DNA of 64,000 nt from CAZOBJ01 sp964577825 (lineage in GTDB: Bacteria > Planctomycetota > SZUA-567 > JAFGNG01), in contig CAZOBJ010000002.1 in assembly GCA_964577825.1 (NCBI GenBank), positions 10,902 to 74,901 on the forward strand, given 5' to 3'. Both the position numbers and the translations under genes were made by a program. Shown piece by piece: positions 1-7,189 of the stretch. Below the pieces are notes generated by a model. It had not been told where the DNA came from. It did no database searches and saw only the letters and a program-made list of their open reading frames with translations. Position 1 is the stretch's first letter. Every line of letters begins with the position of its first letter.

Positions 1-24
1 CGCGCCCAAGCCCGAACGCGCGGG

Positions 25-52
25 TTGACCGGCCTCGCCGACGCGCTAGAAT
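25..52 (+). promoter_or_regulatory. Putative sigma-70 promoter for the AICAR transformylase gene
   Basis: TTGACC (25-30), a 16-base spacer and TAGAAT (47-52) match the sigma-70 consensus closely. The expected transcription start is near 59, leaving a leader of about 70 bases before the ATG at 130. Similar TTGAC/TAGAAT pairs occur upstream of tig and other genes here, which supports the reading. It is pattern matching only. Confidence 0.5.
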
Positions 53-129
53 CGTCGTGCGCTACGGCGCGCCCGCGCCGCGCGTTCCGACCGAACGCGG
101 ACCAGGACAGAAGACGAAGGGGGCCCCGC

Positions 130-1422
130 ATGGCGAACCTCAAGGCGATGTACAAGACCGTGATGGCCGACCACTTCCCGGAGACCATGACGGTCACCTT
201 CGGGGACCAGACGCTCGTGTACCGCAAGCGCACCTGGAAGCTCGCCGACGAGAAGACCGGCGAGACCGTGGACAAGGGCCTGCGCTACGGCGAGAACCCG
301 GGCCAGGAGGCCGCGCTCTACGAGCTCGTCAACGGCAACCTGGCGCTCGGGGACTGCCGGTTCATCGAGCCGGGCAAGGGGCTCGTGTCCGCGCTCGCCG
401 AGGAGAACCTGGTCCAGTTCGGCAAGCACCCGGGCAAGACGAACCTCACGGACATCGACAACGCGCTCAATATCCTGCGCTACCTGGACGAGCGCCCCGC
501 GTGCGCGATCATGAAGCACAACAACCCCTGCGGCGTGGCCTACGGCCCGGACGCGGCCGAGGCCTACGAGCGCGCCAACCGCGCCGACCGGCTGGCCGCG
601 TTCGGCGGCGCCGCGGTCCTGAACGTCCCCGTGACCCGGGCGGCCGCGCAGGCCATGGCCCAGAACTACCTGGAGGTCGTGGCCGCGCCCGCCTACGAGC
701 AGGGCAGCGTCGAGGCCTTGCGCGCGCGCAAGAACCTGCGCATTGTGGAGATGCCGCGCATCGACCGGGTGCGCGCGTACGCGTCCGAGCGGTTCGTGGA
801 CGTGAAAAGCCTGATCGACGGGGGGCTGCTCGTGCAGCAGTCCCCGGACAACCGCATCCGCACCACGGCGGACCTGAAGCCCGCCCGGGCAAAGGCCAAG
901 GGCCGGACCGTGCAGAGCAACCGCGCGCCCACCGAGGCCGAGCTCGCCGACCTCCTGTTCGGCTGGTCCGTGGAGCAGGGCGTGAGCTCGAACAGCGTGC
1001 TGTTCGTCAAGGACGGGGCGACCCTGGCCATCGGCACGGGCGAGCAGGACCGCGTGGGCGTGACCGAGATCGCGGTGTTCAAGGGCTACAAGAAGTACGC
1101 CGACCGCCTGGCCTTCGACCGGCACGGGTGCCTGTTCTTCGAGGTGGAGCTGCGCGAACAGGCCGGCGACCTGCCCAAAGGCACGGCGGACGCCCTCCAG
1201 GACGAGGTGCGCGCCGCGCGCGGCGGGTTGGCCGGGTCCGCGGCCGTGAGCGACGCCTTTTTCCCCAAGCGCGACGCGGTGGACGCGATCATCGCCCAGG
1301 GCGCCACGGCGATTGTGCAGCCCGGCGGCTCTCTGGCCGACGCGGAGGTCATCACCGTGTGCAACGAGGCCACGCCGCCCGTGGCCATGGTGTTCACGGG
1401 CCAGCGGGCGTTCAAGCACTGA
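130..1422 (+). CDS. Stand-alone AICAR transformylase (PurH C-terminal domain)
   Basis: This 430-residue protein should catalyse formylation of AICAR to FAICAR with 10-formyltetrahydrofolate, the penultimate step of IMP synthesis, in the cytoplasm. It carries PurH transformylase signatures: LRYGENPGQ (about 51-59), the catalytic-loop motif KHNNPCG (about 129-135), a glycine-rich GTGEQDR stretch, and the C-terminal FFPKRD, QPGGS and MVFTGQR motifs. The N-terminal MGS-like IMP cyclohydrolase domain of bifunctional PurH is absent, so cyclohydrolase activity must come from another gene. Such one-domain transformylases are a known family. I chose the ATG at 130 because a GAAGG/GGGG Shine-Dalgarno-like stretch precedes it and homology starts there; an in-frame extension to position 25 would cross the putative promoter. 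The thiamine gene follows 49 bases downstream on the same strand. Confidence 0.92.
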   Translation: MANLKAMYKTVMADHFPETMTVTFGDQTLVYRKRTWKLADEKTGETVDKGLRYGENPGQEAALYELVNGNLALGDCRFIEPGKGLVSALAEENLVQFGKHPGKTNLTDIDNALNILRYLDERPACAIMKHNNPCGVAYGPDAAEAYERANRADRLAAFGGAAVLNVPVTRAAAQAMAQNYLEVVAAPAYEQGSVEALRARKNLRIVEMPRIDRVRAYASERFVDVKSLIDGGLLVQQSPDNRIRTTADLKPARAKAKGRTVQSNRAPTEAELADLLFGWSVEQGVSSNSVLFVKDGATLAIGTGEQDRVGVTEIAVFKGYKKYADRLAFDRHGCLFFEVELREQAGDLPKGTADALQDEVRAARGGLAGSAAVSDAFFPKRDAVDAIIAQGATAIVQPGGSLADAEVITVCNEATPPVAMVFTGQRAFKH

Positions 1423-1471
1423 GGCGGGTGGAGGCACCGCCCGCATCCGCCACCGGAAGGCGACGCTTCGC

Positions 1472-2536
1472 ATGACCGATCCCGCGATCCTGCGCATCCT
1501 GGACGCGAACGCCAACCGCGCCCGCGAGGGGCTGCGGGTGGTGGAGGAGTACGCCCGGTTCGTGCTCGAAAGCCCGGCGCTGGCCGCGCGAAGCAAGGGC
1601 CTGCGCCACGAGTTCGCCGACGCGCTCGCGTATCTGACCGCGGCCCTGCCCGGGGGCGCGTGCGACCTGGAGGCCGCGCGCGACACGCCCGGCGACGTGG
1701 GCACGGACCTGTCCACGCCCGCCGAGGCCGCGCGCCCGAACTCGCTCGCGGTCGCCCGCGCGGGCATGAAGCGGCTCCAGGAGGCCCTGCGCGCGCTCGA
1801 GGAATACGCCAAGCCCGTGTCCGCCGACGCGGGCGCCCGGTTCGAGCGGGTGCGCTACGCGGCCTACGCGCTCGAGCCCGTGCTCTTCGCCGCGCAGGAC
1901 CGGCGCGCGCGGCTGGCGCGCGCGCTTCTCTATGTGCTCGTCACCGAATCGCTGGCCAGCACCGACGCCCGGACCGCAGCGCGCGAGGCGGCCGCGGGCG
2001 GCGCGGACATCATCCAGATGCGCGAGAAGGACCTCGAGGACGGCCCGTTCCTGGACCGGGCCCGGACTCTCGCCGAGGCGGTGCGCGGCGCGGGCGCGCT
2101 CTTGCTTGTCAACGACCGGCCGCACCTCGCCCTCCCGGCGGGCGCGGACGGCGTGCACACCGGACAGGATGACCTGCCGGTGCACCTGTGCCGCAGGCTC
2201 GTGGGTCCGGACCGGATCGTCGGACGCAGCACGCACGCGCCCGCACAGCTCGCCGCGGTCTCCGATCAGGGCGCCGACTACGCGGCCGTGGGCCCGGTGT
2301 ACGAGACAGCCACCAAGGCCCATCGCGCGGCCGTGGGCCTGGACTTCGTGCGCCACGCGGCCGAGACCGCGTCCGTCCCGTGGTTCGCCATCGGGTCCGT
2401 CAATCGAGAGACCCTGCCCCGCGTGCTCGACGCGGGCGCGCGGCGCGTGGCCGTGTGCACGGCCATCCTCCGGGCCCCGGACATCGCGGCCGAGGCGGCC
2501 TGGTTCAAGGCGCGCCTCGCCGAACGTTTCGAGTAA
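1472..2536 (+). CDS. thiE: Bifunctional ThiD2-ThiE: HMP-P kinase-like domain plus thiamine-phosphate synthase
   Basis: The 354-residue product joins two thiamine-pathway domains. Residues 1-150 resemble ThiD2, a monofunctional HMP-phosphate kinase family, with the signature ILDANANRAREGLRVVEEYARF near the N terminus. Residues about 155-354 are a ThiE TIM barrel that couples HMP-PP with thiazole phosphate: IQMREKD, NDRPH, DGVHTGQDD, GRSTH, the ADYAAVGPVYETATK loop and a phosphate-binding AIGSVN segment are all visible. ThiD2-ThiE fusions are known in Planctomycetes and cyanobacteria. The ATG at 1472 lies just before the domain start; an in-frame extension upstream would overlap the transformylase gene. 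No TPP riboswitch fits in the short upstream gap, so it is probably co-transcribed with the transformylase gene. A GC-rich hairpin follows the stop. Confidence 0.92.
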   Translation: MTDPAILRILDANANRAREGLRVVEEYARFVLESPALAARSKGLRHEFADALAYLTAALPGGACDLEAARDTPGDVGTDLSTPAEAARPNSLAVARAGMKRLQEALRALEEYAKPVSADAGARFERVRYAAYALEPVLFAAQDRRARLARALLYVLVTESLASTDARTAAREAAAGGADIIQMREKDLEDGPFLDRARTLAEAVRGAGALLLVNDRPHLALPAGADGVHTGQDDLPVHLCRRLVGPDRIVGRSTHAPAQLAAVSDQGADYAAVGPVYETATKAHRAAVGLDFVRHAAETASVPWFAIGSVNRETLPRVLDAGARRVAVCTAILRAPDIAAEAAWFKARLAERFE

Positions 2537-2595
2537 CAGTCCGCAGCGTTTCTCCCGTGCCATAGCCTGCGCGTCGCGCGCGGCAACATCCCTTC

Positions 2596-2622
2596 CCCTC
2601 ACCCCCTCCCGGAGGGAGGGGG
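2596..2622. repeat. Palindromic repeat, type A, copy 1
   Basis: A 27-bp sequence beginning CCCTCACCCCCTCCCGGAGG is repeated exactly at 2847-2873. Each copy is self-complementary (9-bp stem). It resembles REP-like intergenic palindromes and is related in composition to the type B elements at 2701 and 2745. Confidence 0.85.
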
Positions 2623-2627
2623 TTTCT
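2602..2627 (+). terminator. GC-rich hairpin after thiE, possible terminator
   Basis: A perfect 9-bp stem (2602-2610 with 2614-2622) closes a 3-base GGA loop and is followed by TTTCTT. It lies 65 bases after the thiE stop. The same hairpin recurs at 2853-2873 without a T-tract, so the primary identity may be a repeat element that doubles as a terminator. Confidence 0.45.
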
Positions 2628-2700
2628 TACGTAGGCGGCGCGATGGGGCTGTGTGTCTCGCGCGACACGACCCTGCGCATCTCCCTCTCCCTGCGGTTCC

Positions 2701-2736
2701 CCCTCTCCCCTCGGGAGAGGGCCGGGGTGAGGGACG
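2701..2736. repeat. Palindromic repeat, type B, copy 1
   Basis: A 36-bp unit starting CCCTCTCCCCTCGGGAGAGG and ending in a GGTGAGGGACG tail. The first 20 bases form a hairpin (CCCTCTCCC with GGGAGAGGG). The next copy follows after only 8 bases. Related single copies lie at 31789-31824 and 49667-49690. Confidence 0.85.
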
Positions 2737-2744
2737 CTGCTTCT

Positions 2745-2780
2745 CCCTCTCCCCTCGGGAGAGGGCCGGGGTGAGGGACG
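2745..2780. repeat. Palindromic repeat, type B, copy 2
   Basis: Exact 36-bp direct repeat of 2701-2736, separated from it by 8 bases (CTGCTTCT). The tandem arrangement and matching hairpins suggest a dispersed REP-like element. Confidence 0.85.
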
Positions 2781-2846
2781 TGGCGCACTCTCGCATTCGT
2801 TCCTCTAGCGAAATACGCCCATCCGACCGCCGCAACCGCTCCCTCC

Positions 2847-2873
2847 CCCTCACCCCCTCCCGGAGGGAGGGGG
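2847..2873. repeat. Palindromic repeat, type A, copy 2
   Basis: Exact 27-bp copy of 2596-2622, in the same orientation, about 100 bases upstream of parA. It has no T-tract after it, unlike copy 1. Confidence 0.85.
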
Positions 2874-2936
2874 CAGCCAAGCGGAGGGCGGGACGCGAAG
2901 AGGCCAGGCCCACCACGCGGACCGGCCCCTTTTCCC

Positions 2937-2965
2937 TTGCAATCGCATCCGAAAGCGGTTGTATA
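2937..2965 (+). promoter_or_regulatory. Weak putative promoter immediately before parA
   Basis: TTGCAA (2937-2942), 17 bases and TGTATA (2960-2965) loosely fit a sigma-70 promoter. Transcription would then begin at or next to the parA ATG at 2973, and no Shine-Dalgarno sequence is visible before that ATG, so a leaderless mRNA is conceivable. The -10 match is poor. Confidence 0.3.
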
Positions 2966-2972
2966 TCCAGGC

Positions 2973-3872
2973 ATGCGCATCACGGCCTTTATGAACCAGA
3001 AGGGCGGCGTCGGCAAGACCACCACGGTCGTGAACCTCGGCGCGGTCCTCGCCGCGGAGCACGGCCGCCGGGTGCTCCTGGTGGACGCGGACCCGCAGGC
3101 GAACCTGTCCGACAGCCTGGGCCTGGACCCGCTGGCCGAGGGGCCGTCCATCTACGACGTGCTGCTGCGCGGCACGCCGCCCGAACAGGTGCTCCGACGC
3201 GCCTTTGACCTGGACGTCATGCCCGCGAACCTGGACCTGGCCGGCGCGGAAATCGAGCTCGCGGCCCTGCCCCGGCGCGAGGAGCGGCTGCGCGAGGCCC
3301 TGCGCCCGCTCGCAGAGCGGTACGCGTACGTGCTCGTGGACTGCCCGCCGAGCCTGGGGCTCTTGACCGTGTGCGCGCTCGTGGCCGCGCACGAGGTGAT
3401 CGTGCCCATGCAGGCCGAGTACCTGGCCCTGCGCGGCCTGGGGCAGTTGAGCCGCACGGTGGAGTTGGTGCGCCGATCCTCGAACCCGGCGCTCACGCTC
3501 GCGGGCATCGTGTTCTGCCAGCACAACCCGCAGACGCGCCTGGCCCAAGAGGTGCGCGACGAGGTGGACGGGCACTTTCCCGGCCTCGTGTACGAGACGA
3601 GCATCCGCCGCAACGTGAAGCTGGCCGAGAGCCCCTCGCACAGCAAGCCCGTGCCCGTGTACGACCCGTATTGCGCGGGAACCGAGGACTACCGCGCCCT
3701 GGCGCGCGAGTTCCTGCGCCGCACGGAGGGCCCGTCCGATCAACCCGAAGAGACGCCACCGCCCCGCGCCGAGGTGACCGCCGAGGCGCGGGCCTTTGTG
3801 GCCGCCTGGCGCAACGGGCCGGGCGTGCCCTTGCTGCGCGGGCCCGTGGCCGCGCCGGAGCTTGGGCCATGA
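2973..3872 (+). CDS. parA: ParA/Soj-type chromosome-partitioning ATPase
   Basis: This 299-residue P-loop ATPase matches the ParA/Soj/MinD superfamily. The deviant Walker A motif KGGVGKTT sits at residues 10-17, the A-prime segment LLVDADPQANLS near 40, and a Walker B-like LVDCPPSLG near 120. The family binds DNA non-specifically as an ATP dimer and moves cargo or the ParB-parS complex. No parB or parS-like site accompanies it, so it may instead serve another positioning role. ATG 2973 puts the Walker motif at its usual place; a TTG 36 bases upstream is the only longer option. The C-terminal 50 residues are proline- and alanine-rich. The stop overlaps the ATG of pyrK (ATGA), indicating translational coupling. 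Confidence 0.9.
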   Translation: MRITAFMNQKGGVGKTTTVVNLGAVLAAEHGRRVLLVDADPQANLSDSLGLDPLAEGPSIYDVLLRGTPPEQVLRRAFDLDVMPANLDLAGAEIELAALPRREERLREALRPLAERYAYVLVDCPPSLGLLTVCALVAAHEVIVPMQAEYLALRGLGQLSRTVELVRRSSNPALTLAGIVFCQHNPQTRLAQEVRDEVDGHFPGLVYETSIRRNVKLAESPSHSKPVPVYDPYCAGTEDYRALAREFLRRTEGPSDQPEETPPPRAEVTAEARAFVAAWRNGPGVPLLRGPVAAPELGP

Positions 3873-4687
3873 GCGCGAGCCAAGTCCCCAAGCGCGACGC
3901 GCACGCCGAGGTCCTGGACAACGCCCCCGTGGTGCCCGGCGTGCACCGCATGGTCCTGGCCCTGCCCGGGGCCGCGGGCGCGTTCCGGCCGGGCCAGTTC
4001 TTCCAGGCGCGGGTGTTCCCGGACGGCCTCGACCCCTTGCTGCGCCGGCCCTTTTCCCCGTCCGAACTGGGCGAGGACCGGCTGACCTTTGTGTACCAGG
4101 TGGTCGGCCGCGGCACCCGTGCGCTCGCGGCCCTGCACCGCGGCGACCGGGTGGACGTCCTCTACCCCCTGGGCCGCGGGTACACGCTCCCCGAGAAGGG
4201 CGGGGGGGCCCTGCTCGTGGGCGGGGGGTGCGGGTCGCCGACGCTCGCCGTGCTCGCGCGCGCCTTGCGCAAGGCCGGCTGCTCGGTGCGCGCGGCCCTG
4301 GGCGCGCAGAGCGCGTGTTCCCTGCTAGAGGTGCCTGCGCTGCGCGCGCTCGCCGACCGAGTGGCCCTCGCCACCGACGACACGAGCGCGGGCGAGGCGC
4401 GCACCGCGGTCGACGCGGCCGCGCGAATCCTGGACGCGCTCGATGCCCCGCCCGCGCGCGTGTACGGGTGCGGGCCCGAGCCCATGCTGCGCGCGCTCGC
4501 GGACCTGACCGCGGCCCGCGGCCTGCCGTGCGAGGTGTCGCTGGAGGCGCGCATGGCCTGCGGATTCGGCGCGTGCATGGGGTGCGTGGTGCGGGTGCGC
4601 GACCCCCGGGCCCCGGAGGGCACGGCCTACGAGCGCGTGTGCCAGGACGGCCCCGTGTTCGACGTACAGCGCATCGTGTGGGACTGA
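3869..4687 (+). CDS. pyrK: Dihydroorotate dehydrogenase electron-transfer subunit (PyrK-like)
   Basis: The 272-residue protein has the ferredoxin-reductase architecture of PyrK, which passes electrons from the FMN of class 1B dihydroorotate dehydrogenase through FAD and a [2Fe-2S] cluster to NAD. The FAD-binding RRPFS is at 59-63, the glycine-rich nucleotide loop GGGCGSP near 117, and the cluster cysteines are C231, C236, C239 and C258 (C-x4-C-x2-C-x18-C). The partner pyrD is not in the window. The ATG overlaps the parA stop. A related oxidoreductase beta subunit is possible, but the cysteine spacing favours PyrK. Confidence 0.9.
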   Translation: MSASQVPKRDAHAEVLDNAPVVPGVHRMVLALPGAAGAFRPGQFFQARVFPDGLDPLLRRPFSPSELGEDRLTFVYQVVGRGTRALAALHRGDRVDVLYPLGRGYTLPEKGGGALLVGGGCGSPTLAVLARALRKAGCSVRAALGAQSACSLLEVPALRALADRVALATDDTSAGEARTAVDAAARILDALDAPPARVYGCGPEPMLRALADLTAARGLPCEVSLEARMACGFGACMGCVVRVRDPRAPEGTAYERVCQDGPVFDVQRIVWD

Positions 4688-4699
4688 CCGGAGACCGAC

Positions 4700-5281
4700 A
4701 TGGACAGCCCAGCGGAACTGGACCGGCGCACCCTGGCCGAGGGCCGCCACCTGCGCCTGGAGACCATCACCTGGCGCGCGGCCAACGGCGCCACGCACGA
4801 GTGGGAGACCGCCGACCGCGTGGGCGGCATCCGCGCGGTGCTCGTGATCGCGCGCCTGGTGCCCAGCCAGCGGCTCGTGCTCGTGCGCCAGTACCGCCCG
4901 CCCGCGCGCGCGGCGGTGCTCGAGTTCCCGGCCGGGCTCATCGACCCGGGCGAGACGCCGCAGCAAACCGCGCTGCGCGAGCTGCGCGAGGAGACCGGGT
5001 ACGTGGGCACGATCGAGCACATCTCCCCGCCCACGTTCACGAGCCCCGGGCTCTCGAGCGAGTCGGCCTGCCAGGTGCGGGTGATCGTGAACGAAACCGA
5101 GTCGCGCAACTCTGCGCCCAGCCCCGCGCCGGACGGTTGCGAAGCGATCACGGTCGTGACCGTGCCGCTGACCACGGCCGGGCCCTGGCTACAGGCCGCG
5201 TTCGACCGCGGCGAGCAGGTGGACGCCAAGGTGGCCGCGTACCTGCTGGGCCTGGAGACTGCGCGCAGGGGATGGACATGA
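4700..5281 (+). CDS. Nudix hydrolase, ADP-ribose pyrophosphatase type
   Basis: A 193-residue Nudix enzyme that probably hydrolyses ADP-ribose or another nucleoside diphosphate sugar to AMP and a sugar phosphate. The Nudix box is complete: G79, E85, then RELREETG at 93-100 supplies the metal-binding glutamates. The preceding EFPAG and the order of strands fit the ADPRase (NudF/NUDT5) subfamily. A GGAG Shine-Dalgarno lies 6 bases before the ATG. It sits 12 bases after pyrK and overlaps the epimerase start, placing two nucleotide-damage functions (ADP-ribose removal and NAD(P)HX repair) side by side. Confidence 0.88.
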   Translation: MDSPAELDRRTLAEGRHLRLETITWRAANGATHEWETADRVGGIRAVLVIARLVPSQRLVLVRQYRPPARAAVLEFPAGLIDPGETPQQTALRELREETGYVGTIEHISPPTFTSPGLSSESACQVRVIVNETESRNSAPSPAPDGCEAITVVTVPLTTAGPWLQAAFDRGEQVDAKVAAYLLGLETARRGWT

Positions 5282-6408
5282 CCTCGACCCAGGCCTTCGA
5301 ACTCGACGAGGTGGTGCGCGCCGAGCGCATCGGCCGTGCGGCCGTGGACCGGCACCCGCCCGAGCCCGACGCCCCCTGGGCCGTGGTGGCCGGGTGCGAC
5401 GCGGTGGGCGCGGCGGCGCTGGCCGCGGCGCGGCTGGCGCACAACTGCGGCGCGCGCGTGCGGGTGTATCTGGCCAGCCCCACGGCCCAGGGCGACGACG
5501 CCTACCGGACCATGCTGGAAGTGGCAAGCGCCATGGACCTGCCCGTGGCCGTGTGGTCGGCGGCCGCGGGCGAGAAGCTCGACCCGGCCACGCGCGTGGT
5601 CGTGGGCGGACAGGGCGCGGCCCCAGGATTGGAAAAGAAGCGCGTCCTGAACCTCTCCGCGCTCGACCCGGCTCGCGCCTGGCAGACTCGGCCCGCGGGC
5701 AGCCGGCCCGAGACCTTTTTGCACGAGGTCACGAGCCAGACGCGAGCGCACACCGTGCAGGCCGTGCGCGAGCTCGACCGCACCGCGATCGAAGACTACG
5801 GCCTGCCCGGGGTATGCCTCATGGAGAACGCAGGCATCGGCGCGTGCGCCGTGGCGCGCGCCATGCTCGGCCCGCACCCGCAGGGCCCCGCGCTCGTGGT
5901 CGCGGGCGCGGGCAACAACGGGGGCGACGGGTTCGTGGTCGCGCGCGGCCTGCTGGAGACGGGGTGCGAGGTGCGCGTGGCCCTGCTCGTGCCGGAGGAC
6001 AAGCTGCGCGGCGACGCCGCGGCGAACTGGGCGGTGCTCACGCGCGCGGGCGTACGGCCCGCGCTTCTGGCGGATGCGTCGGACCGCCTGGCCGACCTGG
6101 CCAGCGGAAGCGCGCTCGTTGTGGACGGAATCCTGGGCACCGGGCTCACGGGCGAGGTGCGCGGCGCGCCCCGCACGGCCATCGAGGCCCTCAACCGTCT
6201 CGACGTGCCCATCCTCGCCCTGGATATCCCCTCGGGCCTACACGCGAACACCGGCGAGGTGCTCGGCGCCGCCGTGCGCGCCGCGCGCACGGTCACCTTC
6301 GCCGCGCTCAAGCAGGGCCTCGCCCTGGGCCGGGGGCCGGCCTGCGCGGGCACCGTGACCCTGGCCGACATCGGCGCGCCGCGCGCGCTCCTGGCGGGGG
6401 CGCGTTGA
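5278..6408 (+). CDS. nnrE: NAD(P)H-hydrate epimerase with an extra degenerate N-terminal YjeF_N-like domain
   Basis: The 376-residue protein repairs hydrated NAD(P)H by epimerising the R and S forms. Residues about 160-376 are a complete YjeF_N domain: RELDRTAIEDYGLPG, LMENAG, the nucleotide loop AGAGNNGGDGF (210-219), VVDGILGTGLTGEVRG and DIPSGLHANTG. No C-terminal dehydratase (NnrD) domain is present. Residues 34-92 look like a second copy of the Rossmann core: VVAGCDAVGAAAL...GARVRVYLAS aligns with VVAGAGNNGGDGF...GCEVRVALLV, but the NNGGDG loop is lost. The family is normally about 200-240 residues without the dehydratase. ATG 5278 overlaps the Nudix stop (ATGA); ATG 5272, two codons upstream, is an alternative. 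Confidence 0.88.
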   Translation: MTSTQAFELDEVVRAERIGRAAVDRHPPEPDAPWAVVAGCDAVGAAALAAARLAHNCGARVRVYLASPTAQGDDAYRTMLEVASAMDLPVAVWSAAAGEKLDPATRVVVGGQGAAPGLEKKRVLNLSALDPARAWQTRPAGSRPETFLHEVTSQTRAHTVQAVRELDRTAIEDYGLPGVCLMENAGIGACAVARAMLGPHPQGPALVVAGAGNNGGDGFVVARGLLETGCEVRVALLVPEDKLRGDAAANWAVLTRAGVRPALLADASDRLADLASGSALVVDGILGTGLTGEVRGAPRTAIEALNRLDVPILALDIPSGLHANTGEVLGAAVRAARTVTFAALKQGLALGRGPACAGTVTLADIGAPRALLAGAR

Positions 6409-6410
6409 TC

Positions 6411-7172
6411 ATGGCGCGGCTCGTGGTGCTCGGGTCGGGCACCAGTACGGGCGTGCCCATGCTCGGGTGCGGATGCGCGGTGTGCAGGTCCGCGGACCCG
6501 CGCGACCGGCGCCTGCGGCCGAGCGTCCTGTTCGAGGGGGGCGAGACCCGCGTGGTGGTCGACACCACGCCGGAGTTCCGCATTCAGGGTCTGCGCGCCG
6601 GGCTCGACCACCTCAACGCGGTGTTCCTGACCCACCCGCACGCGGACCACGTGGCCGGGCTCGACGACGTGCGCGCGTTTACCATGCGCACGCGCCGGCC
6701 CGTGTCCGTGTACGCGGACGCGGATACGCTCGAGGCCGTGCGCACCCGGTTCGCGTACATCTTCGGCCCGCCGTACGTCGGGGGGAACCTGCCGCTCCTG
6801 GACCTCTGCGAGCTCGCGGGCCCGGTCACGGTCGGGCCGCTCACGTTTCAGCCCCTGGAGGTCTTTCACGGGCCCATGCCCGTGACCGCGTTTCGCGTGG
6901 GCGGGCTCGCGTATGTGACCGACGTAAACCGCATCCCCGACGCGGCCCGCGCAGAGCTGCGGGGGCTCGATACGCTGATCATGAGCGGCGCGTGCGTGCG
7001 GCCGCACCCCACGCACTTCACCCTGGACGAGGCCCTGGCCGAGATCGAGGACCTGCGCCCCCGGCGCGCGTACCTCACCCACCTCGGCCATCAGGTGAGC
7101 CACGCGCGCACGAGCCGGGGGCTCCCCCCGGGCGTGGCCCTCGCCTACGACGGGCTCTCGATCGAATTCTGA
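6411..7172 (+). CDS. PhnP-like metallo-beta-lactamase-fold phosphodiesterase
   Basis: A 253-residue metallo-hydrolase. The core metal site THPHADH (H75, H77, D79, H80) is intact, followed by later histidines. An N-terminal GCGCAVC (C20, C22, C25) matches the structural zinc site of PhnP, a cyclic phosphodiesterase of the phosphonate C-P lyase pathway. No phn genes are nearby, so the substrate is unknown; many bacteria have stand-alone PhnP-like proteins. The ATG follows the epimerase stop by two bases, so it is the last gene of the parA operon. The next gene is convergent. Confidence 0.85.
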   Translation: MARLVVLGSGTSTGVPMLGCGCAVCRSADPRDRRLRPSVLFEGGETRVVVDTTPEFRIQGLRAGLDHLNAVFLTHPHADHVAGLDDVRAFTMRTRRPVSVYADADTLEAVRTRFAYIFGPPYVGGNLPLLDLCELAGPVTVGPLTFQPLEVFHGPMPVTAFRVGGLAYVTDVNRIPDAARAELRGLDTLIMSGACVRPHPTHFTLDEALAEIEDLRPRRAYLTHLGHQVSHARTSRGLPPGVALAYDGLSIEF

Positions 7173-7189
7173 AATGGGGCGCGCGGCGG

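Larger units (their letters stand above)
2537..2972. other. 436-bp intergenic stretch with GC-rich palindromic repeats
   Basis: No convincing gene is present between thiE and parA. The stretch holds two pairs of near-palindromic direct repeats (2596-2622 with 2847-2873, and 2701-2736 with 2745-2780), and a possible terminator after thiE. A weak promoter lies just before parA. Open frames crossing it consist mostly of translated repeat. Confidence 0.8.

Noticed and set aside
46..1812. Long minus-strand open frame opposite the AICAR transformylase and thiE
   Set aside because: It lies antisense to two genes with clear catalytic motifs and has the Arg/Ala/His-rich composition produced by reading GC-rich codons in reverse. 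No domain is recognisable.
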